Source of the DNA: a bacterium
GTDB lineage: Bacteria; JAMCPX01
Assembly: GCA_027364825.1 (NCBI GenBank)
Contig: DAHXOM010000288.1
Span: 1 to 23,269, forward strand
Reading direction: 5' to 3'
DNA length: 23,269 nt
Under the pieces are notes generated by a model. That model did no database searches. It saw only the letters and a program-made list of their open reading frames with translations, and was not told the origin of the DNA. Each line of letters starts with the position of its first letter. Within the stretch, counting starts at the first letter, position 1. The position numbers were made by a program, and so were the translations under genes. Positions 1 through 7,121 of the stretch are shown here, piece by piece.

Positions 1-9
1 GATATCTGT

Positions 10-771
10 ATGCCGATTATTACAATATCCAGGGGAACATTTAGCGGCGGGAAAAAACTTGCCGAGAGTCTCAGTAAAAGATTGGGTTATCGATCCATAA
101 GCAGGGAGGTTATCATACGTGCTGCATCCGAGAACGGCATATCCGAACAAAAACTTCGCAAGGCAATAGAACAACCACTGAGCAGCAGGGAACGGCTTGG
201 TATGGACATAGATAGTGAAAGGTCTCATTACCTTGCTTTCATTCAGGCAGCGCTCTGCGATGAGGCAAAACATGATAATGTTATTTATCATGGCCACGGC
301 GGACATTTGTTGCTGAACGGCTATTTTGTGGGCGGGAATTTATTATTGAAACACATTTCACATGTTATCAGGGTGCGGATAATAGCCGATATGGAACAAC
401 GCATAGCATTTGCAATGGAAAGCAATAGCCTGTTGCGTGAAGAGGCAATAGCATATATCAGGACTATGGATGATCAGAAGAAAAAATGGACCAAGTTCCT
501 CTATAAGGTAGATTGGAACGATCTGTCGCAATATGATGCAGTCGTAGATTTGAAGGAAACATCACTATCGGACGCATGTGAAATAATATGTACTATGGCA
601 AAATCTCCCCGGTTCCAGGCAACAGAGGCTTCACGGCAGGCAATGGAAGAGCTGGTACTCGCAAGCAGGAAAAATCAACAGCAGCACCGGAAGATATTGA
701 AGAGTGTTTCCGGTACCCGGGGTATGTATGAACATAGTTTCATGCAGAAACTCATTCCGGACAGCAAGTAA
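10..771 (+). CDS. Cytidylate kinase-like family protein
   Basis: This 253-residue protein resembles the cytidylate-kinase-like P-loop family (Cytidylate_kin2) rather than true Cmk. The N-terminus carries ITISRGTFSGGKKLAE (residues 4-19), a divergent phosphate-binding loop at the place where the family usually has a GSGG-type loop. ISREVI (30-35) and YHGHGGHLLLNG (93-104) are further blocks I recognise from relatives in Desulfobacterota. The middle is a nucleotide-kinase-like fold with RVRIIAD and a D-QKKKW segment (about 155-161) where a lid would be. The C-terminal ~50 residues are charged and probably form an extra helix. A true nucleotide kinase activity is not assured, and the substrate is unknown. 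Only nine bases precede the ATG, so its ribosome site and operon cannot be judged. It faces the convergent small RNA and terminator downstream. Confidence 0.75.
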   Translation: MPIITISRGTFSGGKKLAESLSKRLGYRSISREVIIRAASENGISEQKLRKAIEQPLSSRERLGMDIDSERSHYLAFIQAALCDEAKHDNVIYHGHGGHLLLNGYFVGGNLLLKHISHVIRVRIIADMEQRIAFAMESNSLLREEAIAYIRTMDDQKKKWTKFLYKVDWNDLSQYDAVVDLKETSLSDACEIICTMAKSPRFQATEASRQAMEELVLASRKNQQQHRKILKSVSGTRGMYEHSFMQKLIPDSK

Positions 772-820
772 ACGTGTTGAGGGTCAGACCATGTATCGGT
801 GGAGTACCGGAGCCTGAAAT

Positions 821-851
821 AAAAAAAAGGCAGGGTAGTATCCCTGCCTTT
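821..851 (-). terminator. Intrinsic terminator, best oriented on the minus strand
   Basis: A perfect 10-bp stem (826-835 with 842-851) encloses a six-base loop. Read on the minus strand it is followed by eight T residues, the classical intrinsic terminator pattern. Read on the plus strand the tail is only TTTAGGTTT, so it can serve the kinase-like gene only weakly. It most likely ends the minus-strand small RNA described next. Confidence 0.8.
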
Positions 852-932
852 AGGTTTACCTTCGCAGTTCGACTCGCCAGAACCAACGCCTACTGAACGT
901 TAAGTTCTCAGTCCGAATCTGGAGGTTGTCTT
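821..932 (-). ncRNA. Candidate structured small RNA, about 110 nt
   Basis: On the minus strand a sigma-70-like promoter (939-967) would start a transcript near 932 that ends at the strong terminator at 821-851. Between them lies a nested stem-loop (868-917). Its outer pairing is TTCGGACT with AGTCGAA with one bulge, followed by AGAAC with GTTCT and AACG with CGTT around a nine-base loop. No open frame or ribosome site is evident. It does not match 6S, SRP, tmRNA or RNase P as I know them. An alternative is the 3' untranslated region of the RRM gene that lies upstream on the same strand and ends at 1158. The family is not recognised. Confidence 0.4.
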
Positions 933-938
933 ATATCA

Positions 939-967
939 AACATAATGCATCTTGTGTAAACTATCAA
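939..967 (-). promoter_or_regulatory. Putative sigma-70 promoter for the small RNA
   Basis: On the minus strand TTGATA (962-967) and TATGTT (939-944) are separated by 17 bases. This spacing, and four to five matches to each hexamer, are compatible with a housekeeping promoter reading toward the structured element and terminator. Confidence 0.4.
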
Positions 968-1157
968 GTAAGAATTTTACCCGAGTATGACCGGTTGCAC
1001 ACATCAGCGTAATGGATAGTAAGACTTTTATGGAGTCTGAATTCAGATGTTTTTCTATCGTTTCAAGCAATGCGCATATCAGTATCGTTACAATAACATA
1101 TCCCCTGCACGTTCCTGCCGGGGTGGAACTAACGCTACATCAGCAATAAACGATTTT

Positions 1158-1463
1158 TTATCTGTATCCGCCGCCGCCGCCGCCCCCGTATCCGCCTTTT
1201 CTGGGCCCGTCTCTCTTCTCCATCGGCTTTGCTTCATTTACCTTGATGTTTCTGCCCTTGAAGTCATTCCCATTGAGCTGCTCAATGGCTTTTTTTGCTT
1301 CTTCATCGTTTGTCATTTCAACGAATCCAAAACCCTTTGAACGATCCGAGTACTTATCCTTGATTACGGTTGCAGTCTGTACCGCACCAATCTTCCCGAA
1401 CAATCCCTTTAAATCTTCTTCCGTGGTGTCAAACGTCAAGTTGCCTACATACAGTTTCAACAT
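1158..1463 (-). CDS. RRM-domain RNA-binding protein with glycine-rich tail
   Basis: This 101-residue protein is a single RNA-recognition motif. RNP2 is LYVGNL (4-9) and RNP1 is KGFGFVEM (43-50), with the aromatic positions used for RNA stacking intact. The end is a short basic then glycine-rich tail (about 86-101, GGYGGGGGGGYR). This is the architecture of the cyanobacterial Rbp and deltaproteobacterial glycine-rich RNA-binding proteins, which bind single-stranded RNA and are often cold- or stress-responsive. The ATG has GGAG eight bases upstream, so the start is secure. A TATAAT box lies at 1519-1524, giving a leader of about 50 bases. The small RNA candidate lies about 230 bases downstream on the same strand. 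Confidence 0.92.
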   Translation of the reverse strand: MLKLYVGNLTFDTTEEDLKGLFGKIGAVQTATVIKDKYSDRSKGFGFVEMTNDEEAKKAIEQLNGNDFKGRNIKVNEAKPMEKRDGPRKGGYGGGGGGGYR

Positions 1464-1518
1464 TTTTCTTCTCCTTTGTTTTAAGTATGGCTTATTTTTT
1501 TATAAAAGTAACCAATTT

Positions 1519-1524
1519 ATTATA
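1519..1524 (-). promoter_or_regulatory. Putative -10 box for the RRM gene
   Basis: A perfect TATAAT on the minus strand lies 55 bases upstream of the start codon in an AT-rich stretch. I see no convincing -35 hexamer 16-18 bases upstream, so the call rests on the -10 box and position alone. Confidence 0.3.
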
Positions 1525-1830
1525 CAACCTGTCTTTTATTTCCCTGTCTGCATATTCATAGCACGATTGCAGGGCAGACTGCAAATCAGAACATGGAAAA
1601 ACGGTTGCTGTGCTCTTTAAGCTCCATCGTGGCACTACTTTTTCATTCTGTCCATTATTCCGATCGCCTCATCATTTATAATATCATATCAGTTTATGCA
1701 GACCGATGCAACAGGGAAGTAAAACGAGGGTCCGATATTAAGACAGTAAAGTTCATCCGCCACTATAACTCATTGGTATGTATAAAACGATACTGTTCCA
1801 CTTCTTTCTATGAGACCATAATTGAAGTAA
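1525..1830. other. Intergenic stretch, nothing recognised
   Basis: About 300 bases between the RRM promoter and the hairpin at 1831-1889. A plus-strand open frame crosses it, but it has no ribosome site, no family resemblance and a composition unlike the neighbouring genes. I see no RNA gene or repeat here. Confidence 0.5.
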
Positions 1831-1889
1831 GGGCAGATGTCCCTTATAAACAGGGTGCCAAAAACACCTTCTTTAAGGGACGACATCCC
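1831..1889 (-). other. Large imperfect stem-loop downstream of the 60-residue gene
   Basis: GTCCCTT (1839-1845) pairs with AAGGGAC (1875-1881), and inside it GGTG (1854-1857) pairs with CACC (1865-1868). GGG/CCC blocks at the outer edges could extend the stem. It begins about 17 bases after the stop of the small minus-strand gene. There is no long T tail, so it may be a 3'-end-protecting structure rather than a strong intrinsic terminator. Confidence 0.35.
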
Positions 1890-1905
1890 GTTCGAAACGT
1901 TTTCG

Positions 1906-2088
1906 CTATTTGTAGATATAGGCGTTCAGCCCGATTACTAATGGCTTGCCATCTATGATGCAGGATGTTTTTATATTGCCTCTTGTGCTGACCACTACAA
2001 GCGTTTTTCCCGATGCGCTTGGCGTAGGCTTCTCCAGGTCGCACGTGATAATGAGCTTATTCCCTTCGATTTTTGTTTCAATTGCCAT
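1906..2088 (-). CDS. Conserved-looking small protein, 60 residues, unknown function
   Basis: I chose the ATG at 2088 because GAGGT lies about seven bases upstream. A longer reading from 2118 would add ten residues without a ribosome site. The product begins MAIETKIEGNKLIITCDLEK and is rich in alternating beta-type residues: KIEGNKLIITCDL, KTLVVVSTRG and CIIDGKPLVIGLNAYI. This suggests a small beta-sheet domain. It has no signal peptide or membrane segment. Similar small proteins beginning MAIE are, to my recollection, present in deltaproteobacteria as hypothetical proteins, but I cannot name a family. It is monocistronic and divergent from the DUF2378-like gene. Confidence 0.7.
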   Translation of the reverse strand: MAIETKIEGNKLIITCDLEKPTPSASGKTLVVVSTRGNIKTSCIIDGKPLVIGLNAYIYK

Positions 2089-2129
2089 GTTTGTTACCTC
2101 TGCGTATTGGCGCCCCATTTTTATACCCC

Positions 2130-2160
2130 ATCATACAAGCAGGTACTTCTCCAGTATGAT
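2130..2160. repeat. Inverted repeat in the divergent intergenic region
   Basis: ATCATAC (2130-2136) and GTATGAT (2154-2160) are perfect seven-base inverted arms separated by 17 bases. They lie 42-72 bases upstream of the small minus-strand gene, near a TTGACA (2178-2183, minus strand). They could be an operator pair or a leader hairpin. Confidence 0.3.
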
Positions 2161-2239
2161 GCAGCTACCTACCTATCTGTCAAGATTTTGAATACAAGAC
2201 AGCATTTCCTCACAGAGGGGGTTGTCAGATTACAAATTA

Positions 2240-2279
2240 TTGACAATTAAAGATTGATGGGTTACAGACCTTGAGGTCT
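2240..2279 (+). promoter_or_regulatory. Putative promoter and palindromic operator for the DUF2378-like gene
   Basis: TTGACA (2240-2245) is followed after 17 bases by TACAGA (2263-2268). The perfect palindrome-like AGACCT-TG-AGGTCT (2266-2279) overlaps the -10 region and start site and is followed by five T residues. It may be a repressor site or a short attenuator-like hairpin. The coding start lies 20 bases further on. Confidence 0.35.
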
Positions 2280-2299
2280 TTTTAAAAGAGGGGGTAATC

Positions 2300-2869
2300 A
2301 TGCCGCAGGTAAAGGGTATTGCAATACTCGGGCTAATAAAGTTTATAAAAAAGCAGCCAGGGGATCTGATGCCTAAAGTTAAAAGTATGCTTCCTCAGGA
2401 TTCCATCGGGTATCTGGATGAACACATACTCATGGCAAAGTGGTATCCATACAAGCTGTATGTGGATATGCTCAAGGTCCTTGATAATATTCTGGGGAAA
2501 GAAAATCCCGAATTTTGTGTAGAGCAAGGCAGGCTTTCAGCGCGGGATAATATATCGACTCTTTACAAAGTCTTCATAAAATTTATAAATATAAAGTTGC
2601 TGCTTACCCAGGTGATGAATATGTGGAACAGCTATTTCGATACAGGAAAGGTGGAAGTTTCCAGCTACACCGAACACGGGAAAGACAGACATCTCACGAT
2701 TATCATAAAAGACTTCCCCGATATAGACATAAACCACGTCAAGAGCGTGATGGGCTGGATCGAACAATTTCTAATCATGAGCAAATTTACAACAAAGGTA
2801 AAATCCAGGCTTGTCAAGTGCCAGTCTTCGGGAGATCCTATAACCGAAATGCTTTTTACCGAGGATTAA
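2300..2869 (+). CDS. Unknown protein resembling DUF2378/TIGR02265 (V4R/HNOB-like)
   Basis: This is a 189-residue soluble protein with a good ribosome site (GAGGGGG, about six bases before the ATG). The N-terminus (VKGIAILGLIKFI, 4-16), the WYPYKLYVDML helix (48-58) and GRLSARDNISTLYKVF (77-92) recall the DUF2378/TIGR02265 proteins abundant in myxobacteria and related deltaproteobacteria. These relate to V4R/heme-NO-binding folds. The C-terminus has the beta-strand pair and the CQSSGDP turn (174-180) typical of such folds. There is no DNA-binding domain, transmembrane segment or catalytic motif. It stands alone between its own promoter and a strong terminator. The family assignment comes from pattern memory and is moderate. 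Confidence 0.6.
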   Translation: MPQVKGIAILGLIKFIKKQPGDLMPKVKSMLPQDSIGYLDEHILMAKWYPYKLYVDMLKVLDNILGKENPEFCVEQGRLSARDNISTLYKVFIKFINIKLLLTQVMNMWNSYFDTGKVEVSSYTEHGKDRHLTIIIKDFPDIDINHVKSVMGWIEQFLIMSKFTTKVKSRLVKCQSSGDPITEMLFTED

Positions 2870-2895
2870 CAGTAATTCACGAAAAGTGTGTCGGA

Positions 2896-2936
2896 AAAAA
2901 GAAGGAAGAGTCGTGTCCCCTTCCTTCTTTTTGTTT
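2896..2936. terminator. Bidirectional intrinsic terminator
   Basis: A 13-base A-rich/GAAGGAAG arm (2896-2908) pairs with CTTCCTTC plus T residues (2920-2932). The tail is TTTTTGTTTT on the plus strand and a run of T on the minus strand. It sits between the convergent DUF2378-like and acyl-CoA dehydrogenase genes and can serve both. Confidence 0.8.
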
Positions 2937-2967
2937 TGATAAGAGGTCTGCTGTCCCAACCGCAGTG

Positions 2968-4686
2968 CTACTTCTCGTTCATGGCATACTCGCCGTTTAA
3001 CACGGATACATACTGTTCCCAGATCTTGTTGTACTGTTCCGGGTCCGGTACTGCCTTGATCAGCATGATCTCTCTGCAGAAGGCGCGCTGATCGTCTCTG
3101 GCGCCGTGGTTGCCGTAGATCAGAAGGGCGAAGTGCGCGAAATCACGCACCATGAAATCGAAGATCTGGTTCAGGATGTCCCGGTCAAGATTGTCGAACT
3201 TTGCCTGCTCGAGCAGCAGTTGGCCGTAGACCACGATAGAGAACATCTCCCCCAGCGGCAGAGAGAAGGACGGGTCCATGTCCTGTGCCTTGTCCGGACC
3301 GGCCTTTTCCAGCATGTCGACAAAGATCTTGATCTGTTTGACAAAGGTCGCCACGTTGGGCAGGTGCTTGTTGGCCTCGAAGATGGGTTTGTAGTCATGG
3401 AACTTGACCGTGCCCAGGCCCTTGGTTGGACCCTGGTTGAATAGGAACTCGTCGTCTTTGGACGAAAAGTCCGGTTCTACCGGAGCGTACTCAACCGGGG
3501 AAAAGAAATAATTTTTCATGAACTTGCGGATCAGCTGCACATTGACGTGCACCGTGCCTTCGAGTTTGGAAGGCCCGCGTATGTCCGAGGCCGCCATGGC
3601 AAAGTACGTGTCTTTCTCGAAGCCCTTGGCTGCAACGATCTCCCAGAGCAGGTTGACGACTTCTTCGGACTGCAGTGTCACCTTCATTTTGCTGGTCGGG
3701 TTGAAGAGCAGGTAGCGCCGGTCGTTTGCACCGGCACCACGGAAATAGTCCGTGGCGCGGCGCTGGTACATCTTCATAGCAACCAGACGCAGCCATGCGT
3801 CCATAAAATTTTTCCGCACATGCGGCATATCCGTGACGCGTAAGCCGTAGAGCATACGGTTGGAAGCGTGCGTAATGGATTCATAGAAACAGTGCTCCGC
3901 TACACCGATCGAAGCCGGAGCGATGTTGAATTTGCCGATGTTGACGGTGTTGAGTGCAGAATCCCATGCATGCGGCCCGCGCGAGAGGATATCTTCCCCG
4001 GTGACGGCATAGTCGTGCAGGGCGAAGTTTGCAACATATTCCTGATGGGATATAACGTTTTTTTTCAGTTCATAGGCCTTATGGTGGTAGTTGGTGACGA
4101 AAAAACAATAATCGTCCGTACCGTCCTTGATCTTGCCCAGGGTGGATACCATCTCCGCCTCGTTACCGTTGCCGATATAGTATTTTTCCCCGTTGGCGAG
4201 CCAGGTACCGTCGCCCTTCGGGGCAAGTGCGGTTTCCGTGGAATAGATGTCGGCGCCGTGTGCTCGTTCGGAAAGACCGAAAGCAAAGATCGCACCCTTT
4301 TTGAGCAGGTCTGCAGCCTTCTGCTTTGCTTTTTCATTCGGGCTCATCCAGATGGGGCCAAGGCCGAGTATGGTGACCTGGAAGCAATACCAGTAGCCCA
4401 GTCCGTAGAAAGCAAGAAGCTCGCTGTACTCGTTGTTGCGTGCCGTATCCCAGCGGCAATCCGGGTCTCCTCCGGCGTATTTTTTCGGAGTCAGGAGTTT
4501 GGCAAAGATCTGTTCCCTGCCGATGAAGTCCACAAACTCGCGGTACCAGACCTTCTTGTTGAAATCGTCAAGCAGGCGCTCTTTGCCCATTTTCTCGAAG
4601 AAGGTGATGGTCTTTTCCATAATGGCGCGGGAACCTTGATCCTTCATCAAACTCTTGTACTTTTTGGGCTGGGTCAATAAATTCAT
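2968..4686 (-). CDS. Acyl-CoA dehydrogenase family protein (long form, 572 aa)
   Basis: This is a flavin-dependent acyl-CoA dehydrogenase, predicted to oxidise an acyl-CoA to the trans-2-enoyl-CoA and pass electrons to ETF. FAD/acyl contacts are visible in FGLSERAHGAD (136-146) and NGEKYYIGNG (165-174). LEGT (375-378) supplies Glu376, at the place of the catalytic glutamate of the classic YEGT motif. R-LYGLRVTDMPHVR (277-291) is the usual arginine helix. At 572 residues it exceeds the usual ~380, with a C-terminal extension (about 395-572) as in other long bacterial members. The substrate cannot be told. AAGGA lies about 11 bases before the ATG, and the gene starts 35 bases after tRNA-Leu. 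Its GC is higher than that of its neighbours, by hand count 56% over 3181-3360 against 49% over 6781-6960. This may mean horizontal acquisition. Confidence 0.9.
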   Translation of the reverse strand: MNLLTQPKKYKSLMKDQGSRAIMEKTITFFEKMGKERLLDDFNKKVWYREFVDFIGREQIFAKLLTPKKYAGGDPDCRWDTARNNEYSELLAFYGLGYWYCFQVTILGLGPIWMSPNEKAKQKAADLLKKGAIFAFGLSERAHGADIYSTETALAPKGDGTWLANGEKYYIGNGNEAEMVSTLGKIKDGTDDYCFFVTNYHHKAYELKKNVISHQEYVANFALHDYAVTGEDILSRGPHAWDSALNTVNIGKFNIAPASIGVAEHCFYESITHASNRMLYGLRVTDMPHVRKNFMDAWLRLVAMKMYQRRATDYFRGAGANDRRYLLFNPTSKMKVTLQSEEVVNLLWEIVAAKGFEKDTYFAMAASDIRGPSKLEGTVHVNVQLIRKFMKNYFFSPVEYAPVEPDFSSKDDEFLFNQGPTKGLGTVKFHDYKPIFEANKHLPNVATFVKQIKIFVDMLEKAGPDKAQDMDPSFSLPLGEMFSIVVYGQLLLEQAKFDNLDRDILNQIFDFMVRDFAHFALLIYGNHGARDDQRAFCREIMLIKAVPDPEQYNKIWEQYVSVLNGEYAMNEK

Positions 4687-4721
4687 TTTATTATAAATCC
4701 TTTCCAGGGGTTTTTTAGATT

Positions 4722-4804
4722 TGCCGAAGGCGGGACTCGAACCCGCACGGTGTTACCCGCCACCCCCTCAAGATGGTGTGTCTACCAAATTCCACCACTT
4801 CGGC
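4722..4804 (-). tRNA. tRNA-Leu, anticodon GAG
   Basis: The minus strand folds as a class II tRNA. The acceptor GCCGAAG pairs with CTTCGGC. The D-arm is GTG/CAC, and the anticodon stem CCATC pairs with GGTGG around the loop TTGAGGG, giving anticodon GAG. A long variable arm (CGG...CCG) and a T-arm with GGTTCGAGTCC follow. The long variable arm and GAG anticodon identify leucine (CUC/CUU codons). The discriminator is A, and CCA is not encoded. It lies just after secG on the same strand, an arrangement also found in E. coli (secG-leuU). Confidence 0.96.
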
Positions 4805-4810
4805 ATAAGG

Positions 4811-5140
4811 TTATTTCTGTTGAGTCGTAGGACTTGCAGGCATTGCATTTTGCTGCGGCATAGGCATGGTTGATGGCTGCGAGGGTATCTGGTTGAACAA
4901 CCTGTTTTGCCCGTTCTGTCCGCTGAGATACGCAAGGGTGAGAGAGGTAGCAAGGAATATTATCCCTGCCACTATCGTAGCTTTCTCGAGGAAATTGCTC
5001 GGGCCCGTGGAACCAAAGAAACTCTCACTTGAACCTCCAAATGCTGCACCCATGCCCGAACCCTTGCCCACCTGTAATAAGACTACCATTACAATTGCTA
5101 CGGCAACCATGATGTGTACCAGAAGTATTAATGTATACAT
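4811..5140 (-). CDS. secG: Protein translocase subunit SecG
   Basis: This 109-residue protein has the SecG pattern. A first membrane helix spans about residues 3-22. The cytoplasmic loop GKGSGMGAAFGGSSESFFGSTG (25-46), the family hallmark, follows, then LEKAT and a second helix at about 53-73. The polar Gln/Pro/Met-rich tail to residue 109 is poorly conserved. SecG associates with SecYE in the inner membrane and aids SecA-driven export. The ATG lies one base after the tpiA stop, and the ribosome site (AGGGAGAG) is inside the end of tpiA, so the two are translationally coupled. The tRNA-Leu gene follows immediately. Confidence 0.95.
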   Translation of the reverse strand: MYTLILLVHIMVAVAIVMVVLLQVGKGSGMGAAFGGSSESFFGSTGPSNFLEKATIVAGIIFLATSLTLAYLSGQNGQNRLFNQIPSQPSTMPMPQQNAMPASPTTQQK

Positions 5141-5141
5141 G

Positions 5142-5906
5142 TTATCTCTCCCTTTGTGATATCGAGTTAATTATACTTAAAAATTTATCAAGGTCAAGGC
5201 TTACCCCGCCTATCAGTGCACCATTGATCTGTTCTTTGTCAATAAGTCCTGCTATATTCGCATCATTTACACTGCCGCCGTACAGGATCCTGATCTTTCC
5301 GGCGATATCGATGCCGAAGCGTTTTTCCAGCGATTGGCGTATAATCTCATGCATGTCCTCTGCCTGCTGGGGGGTCGCAACATTGCCGGTGCCTATTGCC
5401 CACACCGGTTCATAGGCAACGGCAAGGTCATCGGGATTTTCAATTTGTACGTCAAACAGTGCCGCTGAAAGCTGGAACCGTACGACATTATACATCTGTC
5501 CTGCCTTGCGCTCTTCGGACCTTTCACCGACGCACACGATGGGCCGTATCCTGTTCTTTAAAAGGGCCGCGGTCTTCAGATTAACCGTTCTGTCGGTTTC
5601 GTGAAAATACATCCGTCTTTCAGAGTGACCCACGATACAGTATGCAGCGCCGAGTTCTTTGAGCATGGCAGCTGAAACCTCTCCGGTAAACGCACCCTTG
5701 TCTTCCCAGTATACATCCTGGGCGCCGATAAAGAATCCATCCGCCTTGAGAGCAGATAGAGAGACAAATGGCGGTGCAATGATAATGTCTACATTTTTTA
5801 CAGGGGCATTGCCGAGATGCTTTGATAACCCCTCGGAAAACGAGCGTGCTTCAGCCGGCCCCTTGTTCAGCTTCCAGTTTCCTGCAACGATATATTTAGG
5901 CTTCAC
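5142..5906 (-). CDS. tpiA: Triosephosphate isomerase
   Basis: This enzyme interconverts dihydroxyacetone phosphate and glyceraldehyde 3-phosphate. The catalytic residues are in place: Asn10 and Lys12 in AGNWKLN, His93 in IVGHSERR, and Glu165 in AYEPVWAIGTG. The phosphate loop YGGSVN is also present. The 254-residue length is normal for the TIM barrel. The start is GTG at 5906, three bases after the pgk stop, with no separate strong ribosome site, so coupling to pgk translation is likely. It belongs to the gap-pgk-tpiA-secG run. Confidence 0.97.
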   Translation of the reverse strand: MKPKYIVAGNWKLNKGPAEARSFSEGLSKHLGNAPVKNVDIIIAPPFVSLSALKADGFFIGAQDVYWEDKGAFTGEVSAAMLKELGAAYCIVGHSERRMYFHETDRTVNLKTAALLKNRIRPIVCVGERSEERKAGQMYNVVRFQLSAALFDVQIENPDDLAVAYEPVWAIGTGNVATPQQAEDMHEIIRQSLEKRFGIDIAGKIRILYGGSVNDANIAGLIDKEQINGALIGGVSLDLDKFLSIINSISQRER

Positions 5907-5909
5907 TCG

Positions 5910-7121
5910 TCAGCTCTTGCTTAAACAGTCTTCAAGTGCCTTGAGTGCCGGCAAGTCCTTGCCCTCGAGCAGTTCAAGGAATGCACCTCCGCCGGTGGAT
6001 ATATAGGATATATTGGCACTCTCGCCCGCCTCATGTACGGCCACGTCGGTGTCTCCTCCACCCACGATGGTAAGGGCGTACGAATTGGAGACATGGGAAA
6101 CCATGGATAGCGTACCCCTTGAGAAGCTTGCCATTTCATAAACACCCATAGGGCCGTTCCAGATAATGGTTTTTGCACCCTGAATAGCCAGGGAGAACAG
6201 GAGGTTTGTCGAAGGACCTATATCCATAGCCATCCACTCATGCGGGATCTCCTGGATCGTCACTATTTTTGAGTCTGCCTTTGCGTCATACTTGTCCGCA
6301 ACAACGCAATCAACGGGCAGGTATACCTTGACACCCTTTTCTCTCGCTCTCTGGAGCGTGTCGAGCGCAGTCCTGAGCATGTCGTTTTCTACAATGGATT
6401 TACCGACCTCGTACCCCAGTGCCTTCAGGAACGTGAAAGCCATGCCGCCGCCGATGATGAGCTTGTCGACCTTATCAAGAAGATTCGACATTGCGCCGAG
6501 TTTACTGGAAACCTTTGCACCCCCGATAATCGCAACAAAGGGCCTGAGGGGGTTGTCCGTGGCCTTTGTGAAATAATTCAATTCTTTTTTCATGAGGAAA
6601 CCCGCAGCACACTGCGGGACATGCTTTGTTATGGCAGACACGCTGGCATGGTTGCGATGTGCCACTGCAAATGCATCGTTGATGTAAACATCGATGTCCT
6701 GTGCCAGGAGTTTTGCGAATGCATCGTCGTTCTTTTCTTCCCCGGGATTAAACCTGAGGTTTTCGAGCAGGAGGATCTCTTCCTTGCCGAGATGCTTTTT
6801 ATACTCGTCCACGGACTGCCCCGTGCATTCATTTGCAAACAGGACTTCCTTATCGAGGAGCCGTGAGAGTCTTTTTGCCACAATCTGGAGGGAAAATTTC
6901 GGGTCCTTTACTCCCTTTGGCCTTGACATGTGGGACGCAAGGATAATAGATGCACCTTCATCAAGCGCATAGTTAATCGTCGGCAATACACTCCGTATCC
7001 TTATATCATCGGATATTGCGCCGTCCTGCGTCAACGGAACGTTAAAATCGACCCGTATAAACAACCGTTTATTCTTTATATCGAGGCTATCGATATATTT
7101 CAGATCCTTGTAATTTACCAT
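5910..7121 (-). CDS. pgk: Phosphoglycerate kinase
   Basis: This 403-residue enzyme transfers phosphate between 1,3-bisphosphoglycerate and ADP. Family blocks in order are RVDFNVPL (24-31, substrate loop), HMSRPKG near 63-69, and HRNHASVSA in the N-domain. In the C-domain are GGAKVSSKLG, GGGMAFTFL, the nucleotide-site GGGDTD and the terminal STGGGAFLELLEGK. All expected elements are present and the length is typical. The ATG overlaps the end of gap by seven bases (ATGGTAA contains the gap stop), which indicates translational coupling. In an anaerobe the run could serve either glycolysis or gluconeogenesis. Confidence 0.97.
   Translation of the reverse strand: MVNYKDLKYIDSLDIKNKRLFIRVDFNVPLTQDGAISDDIRIRSVLPTINYALDEGASIILASHMSRPKGVKDPKFSLQIVAKRLSRLLDKEVLFANECTGQSVDEYKKHLGKEEILLLENLRFNPGEEKNDDAFAKLLAQDIDVYINDAFAVAHRNHASVSAITKHVPQCAAGFLMKKELNYFTKATDNPLRPFVAIIGGAKVSSKLGAMSNLLDKVDKLIIGGGMAFTFLKALGYEVGKSIVENDMLRTALDTLQRAREKGVKVYLPVDCVVADKYDAKADSKIVTIQEIPHEWMAMDIGPSTNLLFSLAIQGAKTIIWNGPMGVYEMASFSRGTLSMVSHVSNSYALTIVGGGDTDVAVHEAGESANISYISTGGGAFLELLEGKDLPALKALEDCLSKS

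Noticed and set aside
1593..1958. 121-codon plus-strand open frame
   Set aside because: There is no ribosome site or similarity, it overlaps the hairpin and a real minus-strand gene, and its composition is non-coding.
3868..4680. Long plus-strand open frame (270 codons) opposite the acyl-CoA dehydrogenase
   Set aside because: It is the antisense shadow of a clear enzyme gene in GC-richer DNA, with no ribosome site and no domain.
4722..4804. Integration site with a duplicated tRNA end
   Set aside because: I saw no second copy of the tRNA 3' segment and no integrase in the window, so transfer of the adjacent gene is argued on composition only.
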